Below are positions 35,910 through 45,946 of a stretch of DNA of 48,298 nucleotides, piece after piece. The translations under genes and the position numbers were made by a program. This DNA is from Geobacteraceae bacterium GWC2_53_11 (GTDB lineage Bacteria > Desulfobacterota > Desulfuromonadia > Geobacterales > Pseudopelobacteraceae), in contig MGZJ01000025.1 of assembly GCA_001802645.1 (NCBI GenBank), forward strand, positions 1 to 48,298, in the 5' to 3' direction. The notes below the pieces were generated by a model that worked only from the letters and a program-made list of their open reading frames with translations, was not told the DNA's origin and did not search any database. Within the stretch, counting starts at the first letter, position 1. Each line of letters starts with the position of its first letter.

Positions 35910-37210
35910 TATTCTTCAAGCTCCAGCTCTTCATCATCCCGCTGCAGCGCTTCCAGCTCAAAGAGCTGACGCAGGGCATCGACGTACAGATCAACCCGTC
36001 CCCCCTGACCGGACTGTTTAAGAACGGAAGTTGGAGCGTGAAGGAGCTTGTTCATTATGGCAACTGTCAGCGATTCCAGACGTTTTGCGGCATCGGGAGG
36101 CAGATCCTTCCACCCCGCAAGGGTCTTGTCAAGTTCAGCACGGCGAATCTCATCAAAGCGGTTGCGCAGGGCAACGATGGTGGGGGTCACTTCCAGGGTG
36201 GAAAGCCATTTGTGAAACTGGCCAATCTCCTGATCGATGATCTCTTCGGCTTTTTCCGCCTCCAGGCTGCGCTGGGCCAGATTTGCCTGGACGATCTCCT
36301 GGAGATGATCAACAGTGAACAGATAGGCATTTTCAACGTCATCAACCTTGGGGTCGATGTCGCGCGGCACCGCGATATCAATGAAAAAGATCGGTTTGAA
36401 TCGGCGCCGTTTGATCACTTCCACGGCATCCTTCGGACCGATGATGCAGTGCGGAGCTCCGGTCGATGACAGGACAATATCGGCCCGGTGCAGGTGTTCA
36501 AAAAGCGACTCGAAGGGGACGGCCTCTCCGCCAAATTCCTCGGCAAGACGTTCCGCCCGCTCGAAAGTGCGGTTGGTTACCATCACCCCTTTGGCGCCGC
36601 TGTTGAGGAAGTGTTTGGCGGCCAGTTCGCACATTTCACCGGCACCGATCAGCATGACGGTCTTGTCGGACAGATCTCCCAGTATTTTTTTAGCCAGCTC
36701 TACGGCGGCAAAAGCCACGGAAACGGCGGACGATGCTATTTTAGTTTCGGTCCGGACCCGTTTGGCTACCGAAAAAGCCTTGTGAAGAAAGCGGTTGAGG
36801 ATAATTCCTGAAGATTTGAATTCGGCGGCATAGCCGTAGGATGTCTTGATCTGCCCGAGAATCTGCGGTTCACCCACAACCATGGAGTCAAGGCTGGAAG
36901 CTACCCGGAATACGTGGCGGATGGCAGCTTCGGCATGATAGCTGTACAGATGCGGCTCAATCGCTTCAAAAGCCAGGTGATGATATTCGGCCATAAACCG
37001 CTTGATGCGGGCGATGCCGCCGGCAATATCACGGGTGGTGGCATAAATCTCGACCCGGTTGCAGGTAGAGACGATCACCCCTTCAATAATGCCCTCCAGC
37101 CTGATTAATTCAGCGAGCGGCTTTTCGATCTGATTAGGGGAAAAAGCCACCTTTTCACGTATCTCAACTGTAGCAGTTTTGTGAGAGAGGCCGACAACGA
37201 TGATATTCAT
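35909..37210 (-). CDS. Glutamyl-tRNA reductase
   Basis: 433 residues. It reduces glutamyl-tRNA to glutamate-1-semialdehyde, the first step of C5 tetrapyrrole synthesis. Seen: VVGLSHKTA, the catalytic C50 in [24 protein letters not shown], an NADPH-binding [17 protein letters not shown], and a C-terminal dimerisation helix ending in an acidic tail. The order ccsB-hemA-hemC-cobA/hemD is a known delta-proteobacterial arrangement, here with sfsA inserted. Confidence 0.96.
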   Translation of the reverse strand: MNIIVVGLSHKTATVEIREKVAFSPNQIEKPLAELIRLEGIIEGVIVSTCNRVEIYATTRDIAGGIARIKRFMAEYHHLAFEAIEPHLYSYHAEAAIRHVFRVASSLDSMVVGEPQILGQIKTSYGYAAEFKSSGIILNRFLHKAFSVAKRVRTETKIASSAVSVAFAAVELAKKILGDLSDKTVMLIGAGEMCELAAKHFLNSGAKGVMVTNRTFERAERLAEEFGGEAVPFESLFEHLHRADIVLSSTGAPHCIIGPKDAVEVIKRRRFKPIFFIDIAVPRDIDPKVDDVENAYLFTVDHLQEIVQANLAQRSLEAEKAEEIIDQEIGQFHKWLSTLEVTPTIVALRNRFDEIRRAELDKTLAGWKDLPPDAAKRLESLTVAIMNKLLHAPTSVLKQSGQGGRVDLYVDALRQLFELEALQRDDEELELEE

Positions 37211-37256
37211 GATTGAGAACAGTCCAGGACTACGTAATGAAATTCTGGCAGCAGGG

Positions 37257-38057
37257 CTACCAGGTAATACTGTGCTTCATACTCAAAAACGTAAATAGTA
37301 CAATGATGAAGCCGACAATCGAAAGAATGGCAGCACGCTTTCCGCGCCAGCCGATGGTGAGCCGGCCATGCAGGAGCGCGGCGTAGATAAACCAGATGAT
37401 CAGAGACCAGGTCTGCTTGTTGTCCCATATCCAGTAGCTTCCGGTAGCCTGTTCGGACCAGATGGAGCCCGATATGATTGCGACAGTCAACAGCGGAAAA
37501 CCGACGGTAAGACAGCGATAGCTGATATCATCCATTGTCTCAAGCGACGGGAGTTTCTGAAAGAGCGCACCGAAATGCTTGGTCTTGAGGAAATAACGCT
37601 GAGTAAGGTACATAACGGCCACCCCGGCAGCAATGGTGAAGCAGGCATAACTGGCAAACGCAAGTAATGCGTGGAACCAGAACCAGTTGCTCTGTAAAAC
37701 GGGATGAAGCTGTCGCACCTCGGGGTGCAGTGAACTGGATGCAATCAACATCATAAGTGCAACCGGAGCAATGAAAGATCCGAGTGAGGTAACTTTGTAT
37801 TTGCGTTCAAAGAAAATGAAGCCGCCGACGATGGCGAGACTGAAAAAAGACAGCGACTCCTGCATGTTGGTAAGTGGCAAATACTTCACCTTGCTGGCGA
37901 GATGAATAGTGGAGAGAAGATGTGCGGTAAAACCGGCAGCCAGAAGGCGGCCGGACCAGAGGGTAAACAGAGGAGACGTGCGTATCAGGCAGGCAAGATA
38001 TGCAGCGACTGCACAGCCATATAAAGCCACGGTCAGAAAGAAAAACATATGTGTCAT
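37257..38057 (-). CDS. Cytochrome c biogenesis protein CcsB/ResC-type (HemX-like membrane protein)
   Basis: 266 residues, seven or eight predicted membrane helices. Seen: the haem-handling tryptophan-rich motif [13 protein letters not shown] (about residues 210-222) and conserved His residues in or near helices ([24 protein letters not shown]). Known: CcsA/CcsB-family proteins bring haem to the periplasm and attach it to CxxCH apocytochromes in system II. Short members next to hemA are also called HemX and may tune HemA level. It overlaps the previous gene by ATGA. Confidence 0.88.
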   Translation of the reverse strand: MTHMFFFLTVALYGCAVAAYLACLIRTSPLFTLWSGRLLAAGFTAHLLSTIHLASKVKYLPLTNMQESLSFFSLAIVGGFIFFERKYKVTSLGSFIAPVALMMLIASSSLHPEVRQLHPVLQSNWFWFHALLAFASYACFTIAAGVAVMYLTQRYFLKTKHFGALFQKLPSLETMDDISYRCLTVGFPLLTVAIISGSIWSEQATGSYWIWDNKQTWSLIIWFIYAALLHGRLTIGWRGKRAAILSIVGFIIVLFTFLSMKHSITW

Positions 38058-38650
38058 GGCACTAGTCCCTTGCTTTCAGTAGACTCGTCGAGCAAATGCT
38101 GGGCAAGCGAGCGTAAAACCTGCGTATTGTAAGTGCTTGGACTCCCGTTCGTCAACAGCTTTTCTCGTTCCATGGCAAGCTGTTCAAGGATAGCTCCATA
38201 TTCATTGCCGATACATTCGGCAATGCGGTCCCGGACATCAGCGGCAAACGAAGGACAACGCCCGCCAGTTGAAACCGCTATTTCAAGATCGCCCCGATGC
38301 AGTGTTGCAGGAAAGGCGCAGTCACCAGATTCGGGGTTGCCGGTGACGGCGACCAGAATGCCCCTCCGGGAAGCCTCAGCACAGACCAGACTGTTTACTT
38401 CGGTATTATCGGTTGCCGTAATCACGAGAAACGCATCGTCAAGATCGGCCGGATTGTACGTACCGACTCTTACGGATATGAGCCCTGCATCATGCAACGA
38501 AGTAATTTCAGCCCGGATCTTCGTAGCTACAACGCTGACGCATGCGTCGGCTGCCAAAAGGGTCCGGATCTTGCGCAGAGCAACAGTGCCGCCACCGATA
38601 ACCACCGCCCGCCTGCCATTCATCCGTATGTTCAGAGCCAGTGTGGACAT
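38054..38650 (-). CDS. Precorrin-2 dehydrogenase / sirohydrochlorin ferrochelatase-type protein (Met8/CysG N-terminal)
   Basis: 198 residues from the chosen start. It oxidises precorrin-2 to sirohydrochlorin with NAD on the way to siroheme (and haem d1 or alternative haem routes). Seen: RRAVVIGGGTVALRKIRTLL nucleotide loop, ITATDNTEVN, and GRCPSFAADVRDRIAE in the second domain. The ATG at 38650 has AGGAG nine bases upstream; the longer frame to 38758 is less likely. First gene of the operon, divergent from trxA. Its stop overlaps the ccsB start. Confidence 0.88.
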   Translation of the reverse strand: MSTLALNIRMNGRRAVVIGGGTVALRKIRTLLAADACVSVVATKIRAEITSLHDAGLISVRVGTYNPADLDDAFLVITATDNTEVNSLVCAEASRRGILVAVTGNPESGDCAFPATLHRGDLEIAVSTGGRCPSFAADVRDRIAECIGNEYGAILEQLAMEREKLLTNGSPSTYNTQVLRSLAQHLLDESTESKGLVP

Positions 38651-38793
38651 CCGCCGCTTCTCCTGAGGCGCCATCATACTCTCGTCCCGCCTCCATTTCA
38701 ATGATATGCATCGACAGAGTTTGCGCTTGATTTTTTCACCGCCTGGTATATCATCCAAAGAACATTACCAAGTGCATAAAGGAGATTTATAAG

Positions 38794-39123
38794 ATGGCCA
38801 GTGAAAATGTTCTTGCATTTACCGATGCAAATTTTGACCGTGAAGTGTTGCAGTCCGAAATCCCCGTACTCGTTGATTTCTGGGCTACGTGGTGTGCTCC
38901 CTGTAAGGCGATTGCACCGCTTGTTGATACCATTGCCGAAGAATATGCCGGAAAGGTTAAAGTCGGCAAGGTGAACGTCGATGAAAACCAGGCAACTCCG
39001 GGTAAATACGGCGTAAGGGGTATTCCGACCATCATTCTGTTCAAAAACGGCGCGGTGCTGGATCAGGTTGTCGGCGCTGTTCCAAAATCCCAGCTTGACG
39101 CTCTGATTGCCAAAGCACTTTAA
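38794..39123 (+). CDS. Thioredoxin
   Basis: 109 residues, full length. The active site is W-C-A-P-C (33-37) instead of the classical W-C-G-P-C, so its redox potential may differ. The cis-Pro loop RGIPTIILF is conserved. AAGGAGA precedes the start. Divergent from the siroheme gene and followed by a second, exported thioredoxin-fold protein. Confidence 0.93.
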   Translation: MASENVLAFTDANFDREVLQSEIPVLVDFWATWCAPCKAIAPLVDTIAEEYAGKVKVGKVNVDENQATPGKYGVRGIPTIILFKNGAVLDQVVGAVPKSQLDALIAKAL

Positions 39124-39135
39124 TACGTTAGATGT

Positions 39136-39161
39136 TATTTCTGCATTTTCCGGCAGAAATA
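39136..39161 (+). repeat. Hairpin between trxA and the TlpA gene
   Basis: TATTTCTGC (39136-39144) and GCAGAAATA (39153-39161), a perfect 9-bp stem with an 8-nt loop, just after the trxA stop. No T run follows, so it may be a weak terminator or a 3'-end stabilising stem. Confidence 0.5.
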
Positions 39162-39201
39162 GCTTCGTCAATGTACGTATCCTTTTATCCGGGCTAGGGC
39201 A

Positions 39202-39723
39202 ATGAGCTTCACAAAACGTCTTATCAGAATTCTGCTTGTCACCATTGCCGCATCATTCCTGGCTACACCCGGTCAGGCTGATGCGGCATCTCCCCGACTG
39301 GGGCAACCTGCCCCGAACTTCAAGGTTATTTCCACTTCAGGCCAGACTATTACCCAGGAGAACTATCACGGTCATGTATTGATTCTGGATTTTTTTGCCA
39401 CCTGGTGCCAGCCGTGCCGCCGGTCCATACCGCATCTCGTTGAAATGAATCGCAAGTATGGCAAACAGGGTCTTCAGGTACTCGGCCTGAGTGTTGATGA
39501 AGATGGTGAGCGGGTGGTCAAGACTTTCATTGACGAGTTCCGCGTCAATTACCCGCTGGCTTTGGCGGGAGATGCCACGACGGGCGATTTCGGCATCAGA
39601 TCGGTCCCGATCATGTTTCTGATCGACAAAAAAGGGAGGGTTGTTGAAGTGTATCGAGGCTTCACAACTGATTCAGCCCGCTCGCTGGAAGCGGCGATCA
39701 AGCGCCTTCTGGCAGAGAAGTAA
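39202..39723 (+). CDS. TlpA/ResA-family thiol-disulfide oxidoreductase, exported
   Basis: 173 residues with a signal peptide (cleavage near QADA, residue 28). AhpC/TSA-like thioredoxin fold with W-C-Q-P-C at 68-72, the VLILDFFATWC core and the VPIMFLIDKKG cis-Pro region. Known: ResA/TlpA proteins keep CxxCH cysteines reduced for haem attachment, in keeping with ccsB nearby and a cytochrome-rich organism. Its 3' end overlaps truA by 26 bp in convergent orientation. Confidence 0.9.
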   Translation: MSFTKRLIRILLVTIAASFLATPGQADAASPRLGQPAPNFKVISTSGQTITQENYHGHVLILDFFATWCQPCRRSIPHLVEMNRKYGKQGLQVLGLSVDEDGERVVKTFIDEFRVNYPLALAGDATTGDFGIRSVPIMFLIDKKGRVVEVYRGFTTDSARSLEAAIKRLLAEK

Positions 39724-40465
39724 ATTTATCCGGATATATCACGTACATCAGGCACAACCCGCATGCCGGAGCCGTACTGCCCGCCTCTTTCCGATCCCCC
39801 TCCTGCAACAGCCGCTCAATGTGTGTTGGCGAAAAGCGTCCCTTGCCGACATCTACGAGTGTACCGACCATGACGCGCACCATATTTTTCAGGAAACCGC
39901 CACCGGTAACGTCAATGGTGATGCGATTGCCGTGAGTCGTGATCTGCACGTCATCAATCCGCCTGACCGTTGTTTTGGCAACACAATTTGAGGCGCGGAA
40001 TGCGGCAAAATCGTGGGTGCCGATAAAAAGGCGGGCGGCATCTTCCATCACGGCAATATTGAGGGGCTCCCGAACCTGCCAGCTGGACAACCGGTCAAGC
40101 GGCGACCTGACAGATGAATTGAGAATGGTGTAACGATACCGCTTGGCATACGCCATGGTGATCGGCTTGAAACCATCAGGAACAATGCGGGCAGACTGAA
40201 CGGCAATATCAGCGGGGAGAAAGCGGTTGGCACCCTCGACAAAGGCTTTCATGGGAAGGTTTCTGCTCGTCGTAAACGACGCTGCCATGGCAAGAGCATG
40301 CACACCGGCATCAGTTCGTCCGGAAGAGCGCACTTGCACGCGCTCCTTCAGCAACTGCTCAAGCGCATCCTCCACAACCTGCTGAATAGCAAGCCCATTT
40401 GGCTGCACCTGCCAACCGGAGTAATTCGTACCATCGTAGGATATGGTCAGTAATACAGTCGGCAC
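39698..40465 (-). CDS. tRNA pseudouridine synthase A (38-40)
   Basis: 255 residues. It makes pseudouridine at positions 38-40 of the tRNA anticodon arm. Seen: ISYDGTNYSGWQVQ, catalytic D52 in SGRTDAGVHA, RYRYTIL, FAAFRASNC, and FLKNMVRVMVGTL near the C-terminus. The GTG start is one base after the hslO stop, so it is coupled to hslO. Confidence 0.95.
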   Translation of the reverse strand: MPTVLLTISYDGTNYSGWQVQPNGLAIQQVVEDALEQLLKERVQVRSSGRTDAGVHALAMAASFTTSRNLPMKAFVEGANRFLPADIAVQSARIVPDGFKPITMAYAKRYRYTILNSSVRSPLDRLSSWQVREPLNIAVMEDAARLFIGTHDFAAFRASNCVAKTTVRRIDDVQITTHGNRITIDVTGGGFLKNMVRVMVGTLVDVGKGRFSPTHIERLLQEGDRKEAGSTAPACGLCLMYVIYPDKFTSLPEGA

Positions 40466-40466
40466 C

Positions 40467-41357
40467 CTACTGTCCGGACGGTTCTGAGGCCAGTGTGATC
40501 AGATTGTCCAGCTCGGCCGAGTTCAGGTGATATGCCGTACGACAGAATTCGCAGGTCACATCAGCACCGCCCTCTTTTTCCTTCATGTCACGCAATTCAT
40601 CGCTTCCCAGCGTCAAAAGAGCCCGCTCGACCTTTTCCTGACCGCAGCCGCAACGGAAGAAGATGTCATGGGATTCAAGGATCGTATAGGGAATGTCGCC
40701 GAAAAGTTCCCGGATGAGCGCTTCCGGGCCACCATCTGCGAGCAGTCCGGACAAGGCAGGCAGGGCGGCAATTCGCGCCGTAATCTTTTCAAGTTCAGCT
40801 TCGTCCGCCTTTGGCAACGTCTGGACCAGAAAGCCGCCGCAGATGGCAATCCGGCCGTCCTCGGCAAGGGTTGCTCCCAGTCCGACCGCAGACGGCGTCT
40901 GCTCAGAATCGGTCAGGTAATAGGCCAGATCCTCGCCGATCTCGCTGCTGACCAGCTGAACAACGCCCTGATATGGCCGTCCGCCTGAACCAAGGTCCTT
41001 GGACACCGTCAGAAAGCCGGCTTTGCCGATCAATCCCGCCACATTCCATTTTCCCTGGACCGGTTCAAGATCGGCAGTCGGATTTGCAACACAACCGCGG
41101 ACCGCACCGTCACTGTCAGCTTCGATGATCAGTTTGCGAAGAGGGCCGTTTCCTTCAAATTTGAGCGCTATTCTCTGGTCACCTTTCAGAAGAGCACCCA
41201 TCAAAGCGCCACCTGACAATCCGCGGGACAGTGCAATGCTTGCCGTTGCTGATGTTTGCTGAAGTGCGCATATTTCACGTGCAAGCCCGCTGGCATTGCA
41301 TGCAAGTACCCGGATGCCACCGGACAGACACAATGCCCGAACAATCTGATCAGCCAT
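40467..41357 (-). CDS. Redox-regulated chaperone Hsp33
   Basis: 296 residues. A holdase activated when oxidation releases zinc from its C-terminal cysteines, with unfolding of the linker. Seen: C-G-C-G at about 236-239 and C-E-F-C at 269-272 (the CxC...CxxC zinc site), and the N-terminal core with GVVQLVSSEIGEDLAYYLTDSEQ. Followed directly by truA. Confidence 0.94.
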   Translation of the reverse strand: MADQIVRALCLSGGIRVLACNASGLAREICALQQTSATASIALSRGLSGGALMGALLKGDQRIALKFEGNGPLRKLIIEADSDGAVRGCVANPTADLEPVQGKWNVAGLIGKAGFLTVSKDLGSGGRPYQGVVQLVSSEIGEDLAYYLTDSEQTPSAVGLGATLAEDGRIAICGGFLVQTLPKADEAELEKITARIAALPALSGLLADGGPEALIRELFGDIPYTILESHDIFFRCGCGQEKVERALLTLGSDELRDMKEKEGGADVTCEFCRTAYHLNSAELDNLITLASEPSGQ

Positions 41358-41432
41358 AATTTTTCGAGACCTCTTTACAGTGAATTTTACCGATGTGAAC
41401 GGAGACAGGTACTATACTACCGCTGCGCACAC

Positions 41433-41466
41433 AAAAAAAGCCGCATCTTTCGATGCGGCTTTTTTC
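41433..41466. terminator. Strong terminator after the Lys/Ala-rich peptide gene
   Basis: AGCCGCATC (41439-41447), loop TTTC, GATGCGGCT (41452-41460), flanked by A runs before and T runs after, so it works on both strands. On the minus strand it ends the transcript of the small secreted protein. Confidence 0.92.
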
Positions 41467-41485
41467 AGTGTTCGCGAAAAGCGAA

Positions 41486-41716
41486 TTACTTTGCAGCAGG
41501 AGCAGCAGGAGCAGCTTCTTCTTTTTTCACTTCAGCTTTTTTAGCTTTCTTTGCTTTTTTAGCTTTTTTAGCAGGCTTTGCTTCTTTTTTCTCTGCAGCA
41601 GGAGCAGCAGCTTCTGCAGGAGCAGCAGCAGGCTTAGCAGCATCAGCAGCGAAAACTACAGCGGAGAAAGAAACAGCTACGAGGGCGGCTACGATTGTGG
41701 ACAGAACTTTTTTCAT
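41486..41716 (-). CDS. Small secreted Lys/Ala/Pro-rich protein
   Basis: 76 residues, function not known. Signal peptide MKKVLSTIVAALVAVSFSAV with cleavage near VFAA (about residue 23). The mature part is almost only Ala, Lys, Glu and Pro: alternating AAPAEAAAPAAE and repeated KKA triplets (AKKAKKAKKAKKA). It resembles histone-H1-like tails but carries an export signal. GGAGG precedes the start, a strong terminator follows. Its own short transcription unit and its composition suggest an abundant periplasmic or cell-wall polycation. Confidence 0.8.
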   Translation of the reverse strand: MKKVLSTIVAALVAVSFSAVVFAADAAKPAAAPAEAAAPAAEKKEAKPAKKAKKAKKAKKAEVKKEEAAPAAPAAK

Positions 41717-41919
41717 TTGTACTACCTCCAAAGGATATGTTTGATTTATTCATTGCAGATGATGTGCCAAACACATTAAATCACGCAACATGATGAAATT
41801 ACTAATTTATTCGAAGCAGGCTATCGCGACACACCCTTCTGCAAGCACCTCATCCGCAACATTGCATACCTTATTTGCGGTATAATCGATTTGTAACCGG
41901 CTACACTTCACCATCCGTC

Positions 41920-42933
41920 TCATACTATTCCGTAGTATTCCCGGTACCAGGACACGAACCGGGAAAGACCCGCTTCAATACCCGTATCCGGCCTGAAACC
42001 AACGGCATCGTTCAAATCCGTGACATCCGCACAAGTCACGAGCACTTCGCCCGGCTGCATCGGCAGGAATCTCTTTTCAGCTTTCTTGCCAAGACACTCT
42101 TCCAGCACCTCAATGAAGCGGCCAAGTTCGACCGGTTGGTGATTGCCGATATTAAACACCCGGTAAGGCGCGGAACTTGTTGCCACATCAGGAAGTTCCG
42201 CATTCCAGGAGGGGTCCGGCACCGGAACGTGGTCGATTACCCGGACGATACCTTCGATAATGTCATCGATATAGGTGAAGTCGCGCTGCATCCGGCCATG
42301 ATTGAATACATCTATGGTACGCCCCTCCAGAATTGCCTTGGTAAACGAAAAATAGGCCATGTCGGGACGCCCCCACGGACCGTAGACCGTGAAAAATCTC
42401 AGACCGGTGACGGGAATATTGAACAGGTGAGCGTAGGTATGGGCCATCAGCTCATTTGAGCGTTTGGTCGCCGCGTAGAGAGATACCGGGTGATCAACCG
42501 GATGATGCTCCGAAAACGGCACCGTGACATTGGCGCCATACACGGAACTTGATGACGCATACACCAGATGCCTGACATTCGTCTGGCGGCATCCCTCCAG
42601 AACATTTAGAAAACCGGAGATATTGCTGTCTATGTAGGAGTAGGGGTTCTGAAGCGAATAGCGGACCCCCGCCTGGGCAGCGAGGTTGATAACGTAATCG
42701 AACTGGCCGTCCTGAAACAGCCGTTCAACAACGGACCGGTCCTCCAGCGCCCCCCGAACAAAGGTAAACCCGGCCATATCGTCAATGAGGACGAGGCGGT
42801 CACCTTTCAGCGCAACGTCATAATAGTCATTCAGGTTGTCAAACCCGGTGACCGTATGCCCGTCCAGCAGCAGCCGCCGGACAAGATGAAAACCAATAAA
42901 TCCGGCAGCGCCGGTAACAAGTATCCCGCTCAT
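41920..42933 (-). CDS. NAD-dependent epimerase, UDP-glucuronate 4-epimerase type
   Basis: 337 residues, extended short-chain dehydrogenase fold. Seen: GAAGFIG at 7-13 (NAD loop), FDNLNDYYDVALK after beta-2, SSSSVYGAN, catalytic YAATK, and LRFFTVYGPWGRPDMAYF, typical of UDP-glucuronate 4-epimerases and related sugar epimerases. It would supply UDP-galacturonate for lipopolysaccharide or capsule. The start at 42933 has AGGAAGAG upstream. No other polysaccharide genes are adjacent. Confidence 0.88.
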   Translation of the reverse strand: MSGILVTGAAGFIGFHLVRRLLLDGHTVTGFDNLNDYYDVALKGDRLVLIDDMAGFTFVRGALEDRSVVERLFQDGQFDYVINLAAQAGVRYSLQNPYSYIDSNISGFLNVLEGCRQTNVRHLVYASSSSVYGANVTVPFSEHHPVDHPVSLYAATKRSNELMAHTYAHLFNIPVTGLRFFTVYGPWGRPDMAYFSFTKAILEGRTIDVFNHGRMQRDFTYIDDIIEGIVRVIDHVPVPDPSWNAELPDVATSSAPYRVFNIGNHQPVELGRFIEVLEECLGKKAEKRFLPMQPGEVLVTCADVTDLNDAVGFRPDTGIEAGLSRFVSWYREYYGIV

Positions 42934-43031
42934 GAGCTCTTCCTGTTCAGGTTGCAACACCTGATTGCCACAGTGATATGCAGAGCGGCAATATAATCCA
43001 AGAAGGTGCAAATTTCTAGGACATTCCCCTG

Positions 43032-43301
43032 TTACGCTGTTTCAGAAACAACGACAGGCTTCTCTTTCTTCTGGCGTTTCGGGGTTGCACGAACTTTTAC
43101 GCCGGCGATGCTAGCAGGAATCGGCACAAATGAATCAGGGTCCCCCGGCTGGAGAATCGTATAGTGTGAAGAAGCGATCTTCCTGATGACGCCATCACTG
43201 AACTGGATAGTTGCTTTGAGAGGTGACACCTCCACAACTTTTCCGACACCCCATTCGATTGCTCCGGAATGGCTCACGACAGTACCTCGTTTGATAATCA
43301 T
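43032..43301 (-). CDS. DUF3553 family small protein
   Basis: 89 residues. The pattern VVSHSGAIEWGVGKVVEV...ATIQFSDGVIRKI is that of DUF3553, a small SH3-like beta-barrel also fused to UvrD helicases in other bacteria. The basic tail RATPKRQKKEK may bind nucleic acid. AGGAG precedes the start. Function unknown. Confidence 0.75.
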   Translation of the reverse strand: MIIKRGTVVSHSGAIEWGVGKVVEVSPLKATIQFSDGVIRKIASSHYTILQPGDPDSFVPIPASIAGVKVRATPKRQKKEKPVVVSETA

Positions 43302-43679
43302 GTATTCTCCTTGTCAGACAGGTAGACAGCGCTGCTGCTCGAATGCATCCGCACTGAACAGCATTACGACGACTGGGAAGGAATTTCCCAAAAACAGACT
43401 GCAGAAGTGGAGGGAGATGACCGGCAACAGAAGCAGAACAAAATTGATTTTTTGCTGATAGGTCGGTTAGTTAACTGTACTCTCTTATCCGGTTAATAGA
43501 TAGGTATTACTACAATTCATATGCGGTACGGCGGTTATTCCGCCAGGAATCCACTGCATGATAACCAGTCACTCTCTGTATAGAACATGATCAGATATGC
43601 CCGTAATACATGGATCAAGGCACCGGCGATATCTTCCCGAGACAGCCGGGAGAGCGGCTTGGCGAATACCATCGACGGT
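43302..43679. other. Intergenic region upstream of nifH, left part
   Basis: No convincing gene. It contains the upstream region of the DUF3553 gene and a small hairpin (ggcgg/ccgcc near 43531-43545). A 76-codon frame on the minus strand (43535-43765) has no ribosome site or recognisable product and is not called. Confidence 0.5.
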
Positions 43680-43694
43680 TGGCATGAATAGTGT
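43680..43694 (+). promoter_or_regulatory. Possible sigma-54 promoter of nifH
   Basis: TGGCAT, five bases, GTGT resembles the sigma-54 pattern TGGCAC-N5-TTGC with GG at 43681-43682, but the -12 GC is changed to GT. nifH genes commonly use sigma-54. The position, about 275 bases before nifH and 70 before the leader terminator, would give a long leader. Weak match. Confidence 0.3.
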
Positions 43695-43710
43695 AATTCC
43701 AGCACACGAC

Positions 43711-43726
43711 GACAGGAAGACCTGTC
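43711..43726 (+). promoter_or_regulatory. Leader hairpin upstream of the nifH attenuator
   Basis: GACAGG (43711-43716), loop AAGA, CCTGTC (43721-43726). It precedes the leader terminator and could be part of an antitermination structure; this is a suggestion from position. Confidence 0.4.
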
Positions 43727-43764
43727 ATCCTGAAAACCATCAAACTCTGTCAACCAGGCACCCA

Positions 43765-43802
43765 CGCCCCGCTCTCAGCCACGAGATGCGGGGCGTTTGT
43801 TT
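43765..43802 (+). terminator. Factor-independent terminator in the nifH leader
   Basis: CGCCCCGC (43765-43772) pairs with GCGGGGCG (43788-43795), with an inner TCTC/GAGA extension, followed by TTTGTTTT. No plus-strand gene ends here, so the terminator most likely acts on the nifH leader (or ends a short RNA). Known: Geobacter regulates several nitrogen-fixation genes by antitermination through an ANTAR-type response regulator. Confidence 0.75.
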
Positions 43803-44819
<1,017 letters not shown>

Positions 44820-44839
44820 CACTCCGTCATGTATATCAA

Positions 44840-44882
44840 AGAAGGGGCCAGGATGCTTGACGAAAAGCGTCCGGCCCCTTCT
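44840..44882. terminator. Terminator between nifH and the glycine-zipper gene
   Basis: AGAAGGGGCC (44840-44849) pairs with GGCCCCTTCT, with further inner pairs (GGA/TCC, GCTT/AAGC). T-rich flanks on both strands are modest. It sits between two convergent genes and confirms that nifH is transcribed without nifDK. Confidence 0.7.
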
Positions 44883-44919
44883 GGTTTGCCCGCAAGATCC
44901 CGGACAACTGACGGAGGCG

Positions 44920-45387
44920 CTATTCGATGGTAGAACGGATCCGTACCCGGTCGCCCACATGGTAGCGGGTTTTGGTACGAAACTCCTCACCGCTTTCAAC
45001 GGTGACAATATACCCGTCAATCACTTCCTGTTCACGTTCGATGTAACTCACCCGGTCTCTCGGGTAACATTTTGTGCCTCGTGCCATGCTCTGGCCTGTT
45101 GCAGCGCCAGCTACCGCCCCAAGAGCCGTCATAGCCGCATTGCCCGAACCTCTGCCAAACTGGTTCCCAATCAATCCCCCCGCAACACCTCCCAGAATTG
45201 CGCCACCGATTCCGCTGCTCTCCTCACAGATTTCCTCCCTGGAAGTCGTCGGCTCGCGGATGGTAATGATTCTGAATACTTCACGCACATTCGTGACGGT
45301 CGCCATATTCATCGACGGTCCATCGGCGCATACGTTCGTACTTGAAAAAAGAACTATTGCAGCAAGCAGCATCGTTATAGCTTTCAT
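44920..45387 (-). CDS. Glycine-zipper 2TM domain envelope protein
   Basis: 155 residues with a signal peptide (MKAITMLLAAIVLFSSTNVCA). A glycine-zipper segment, GIGGAILGGVAGGLIGNQFGRGSG..AMTALGAVAGAATG (about 65-105), matches the SlyB/PcP family of outer-membrane-associated proteins. The C-terminal beta part has RVSYIEREQEVIDGYIV and YHVGDRVRIR. GGAGGAG precedes the start. Likely a cell-envelope integrity protein; exact role unknown. Confidence 0.82.
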   Translation of the reverse strand: MKAITMLLAAIVLFSSTNVCADGPSMNMATVTNVREVFRIITIREPTTSREEICEESSGIGGAILGGVAGGLIGNQFGRGSGNAAMTALGAVAGAATGQSMARGTKCYPRDRVSYIEREQEVIDGYIVTVESGEEFRTKTRYHVGDRVRIRSTIE

Positions 45388-45520
45388 ACGCTCCTCCCGT
45401 TTCATAGCGGTTTGCGAGGATGCATCGCTGTCGCAGGAAACATCCATACGACAAGTATATAACTAACCCTGACCACTTACAAAGGCTGATTCTGCATCCG
45501 TTCCTTGTGATTCAGGCCAG

Positions 45521-45946
45521 CTACCAGATGGATATGTTCTTATCATACCCCTTGGCCTGCATATACTCCGCGTATCTCTTGTCCTCCACCAGAACATGCT
45601 GCATATACCAATCCCTGAGAAACGAGACCAGAGAGGTAACAGCATGTTTTTCTCCGTTGCTTACCGCCTGTTCCATCTGCGCCACCTGCTCTTCGAAAAG
45701 GCGGTGCCGTTGCTGATGCTCCTCGGAACCGGGATACCCGACTTTTCTCAGCAGTGCCTCCTCGGCGGTAAAATGCAGCCTCGCATATGACTTCAGGTCA
45801 TTAATAATGCCGTGGGTATCAACAATGGCATCGTGACCGGATGCATAGCGTATGCATTCGTTCAGATATTTGAGCAGCGTCTGATGCTGGAGGTCGATTT
45901 CGGTAATTCCAAGAGCAAAGCCGGGTTTCCAGACAAATTGGTCCAT
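45521..45946 (-). CDS. Bacteriohemerythrin
   Basis: 141 residues, a stand-alone four-helix hemerythrin with all seven di-iron ligands: H21, H58, E62, H77, H81, H117 and D122. It binds oxygen reversibly and can serve as a store, scavenger or carrier. The start at 45946 follows AGGAGATAATT. Near nifH (about 700 bp), which would make oxygen protection of nitrogenase plausible, although no shared operon exists. Confidence 0.92.
   Translation of the reverse strand: MDQFVWKPGFALGITEIDLQHQTLLKYLNECIRYASGHDAIVDTHGIINDLKSYARLHFTAEEALLRKVGYPGSEEHQQRHRLFEEQVAQMEQAVSNGEKHAVTSLVSFLRDWYMQHVLVEDKRYAEYMQAKGYDKNISIW

Noticed and set aside
43535-43765. 76-codon minus-strand frame upstream of nifH
   Set aside because: No ribosome site, no family likeness, and it ends among leader structures of nifH.
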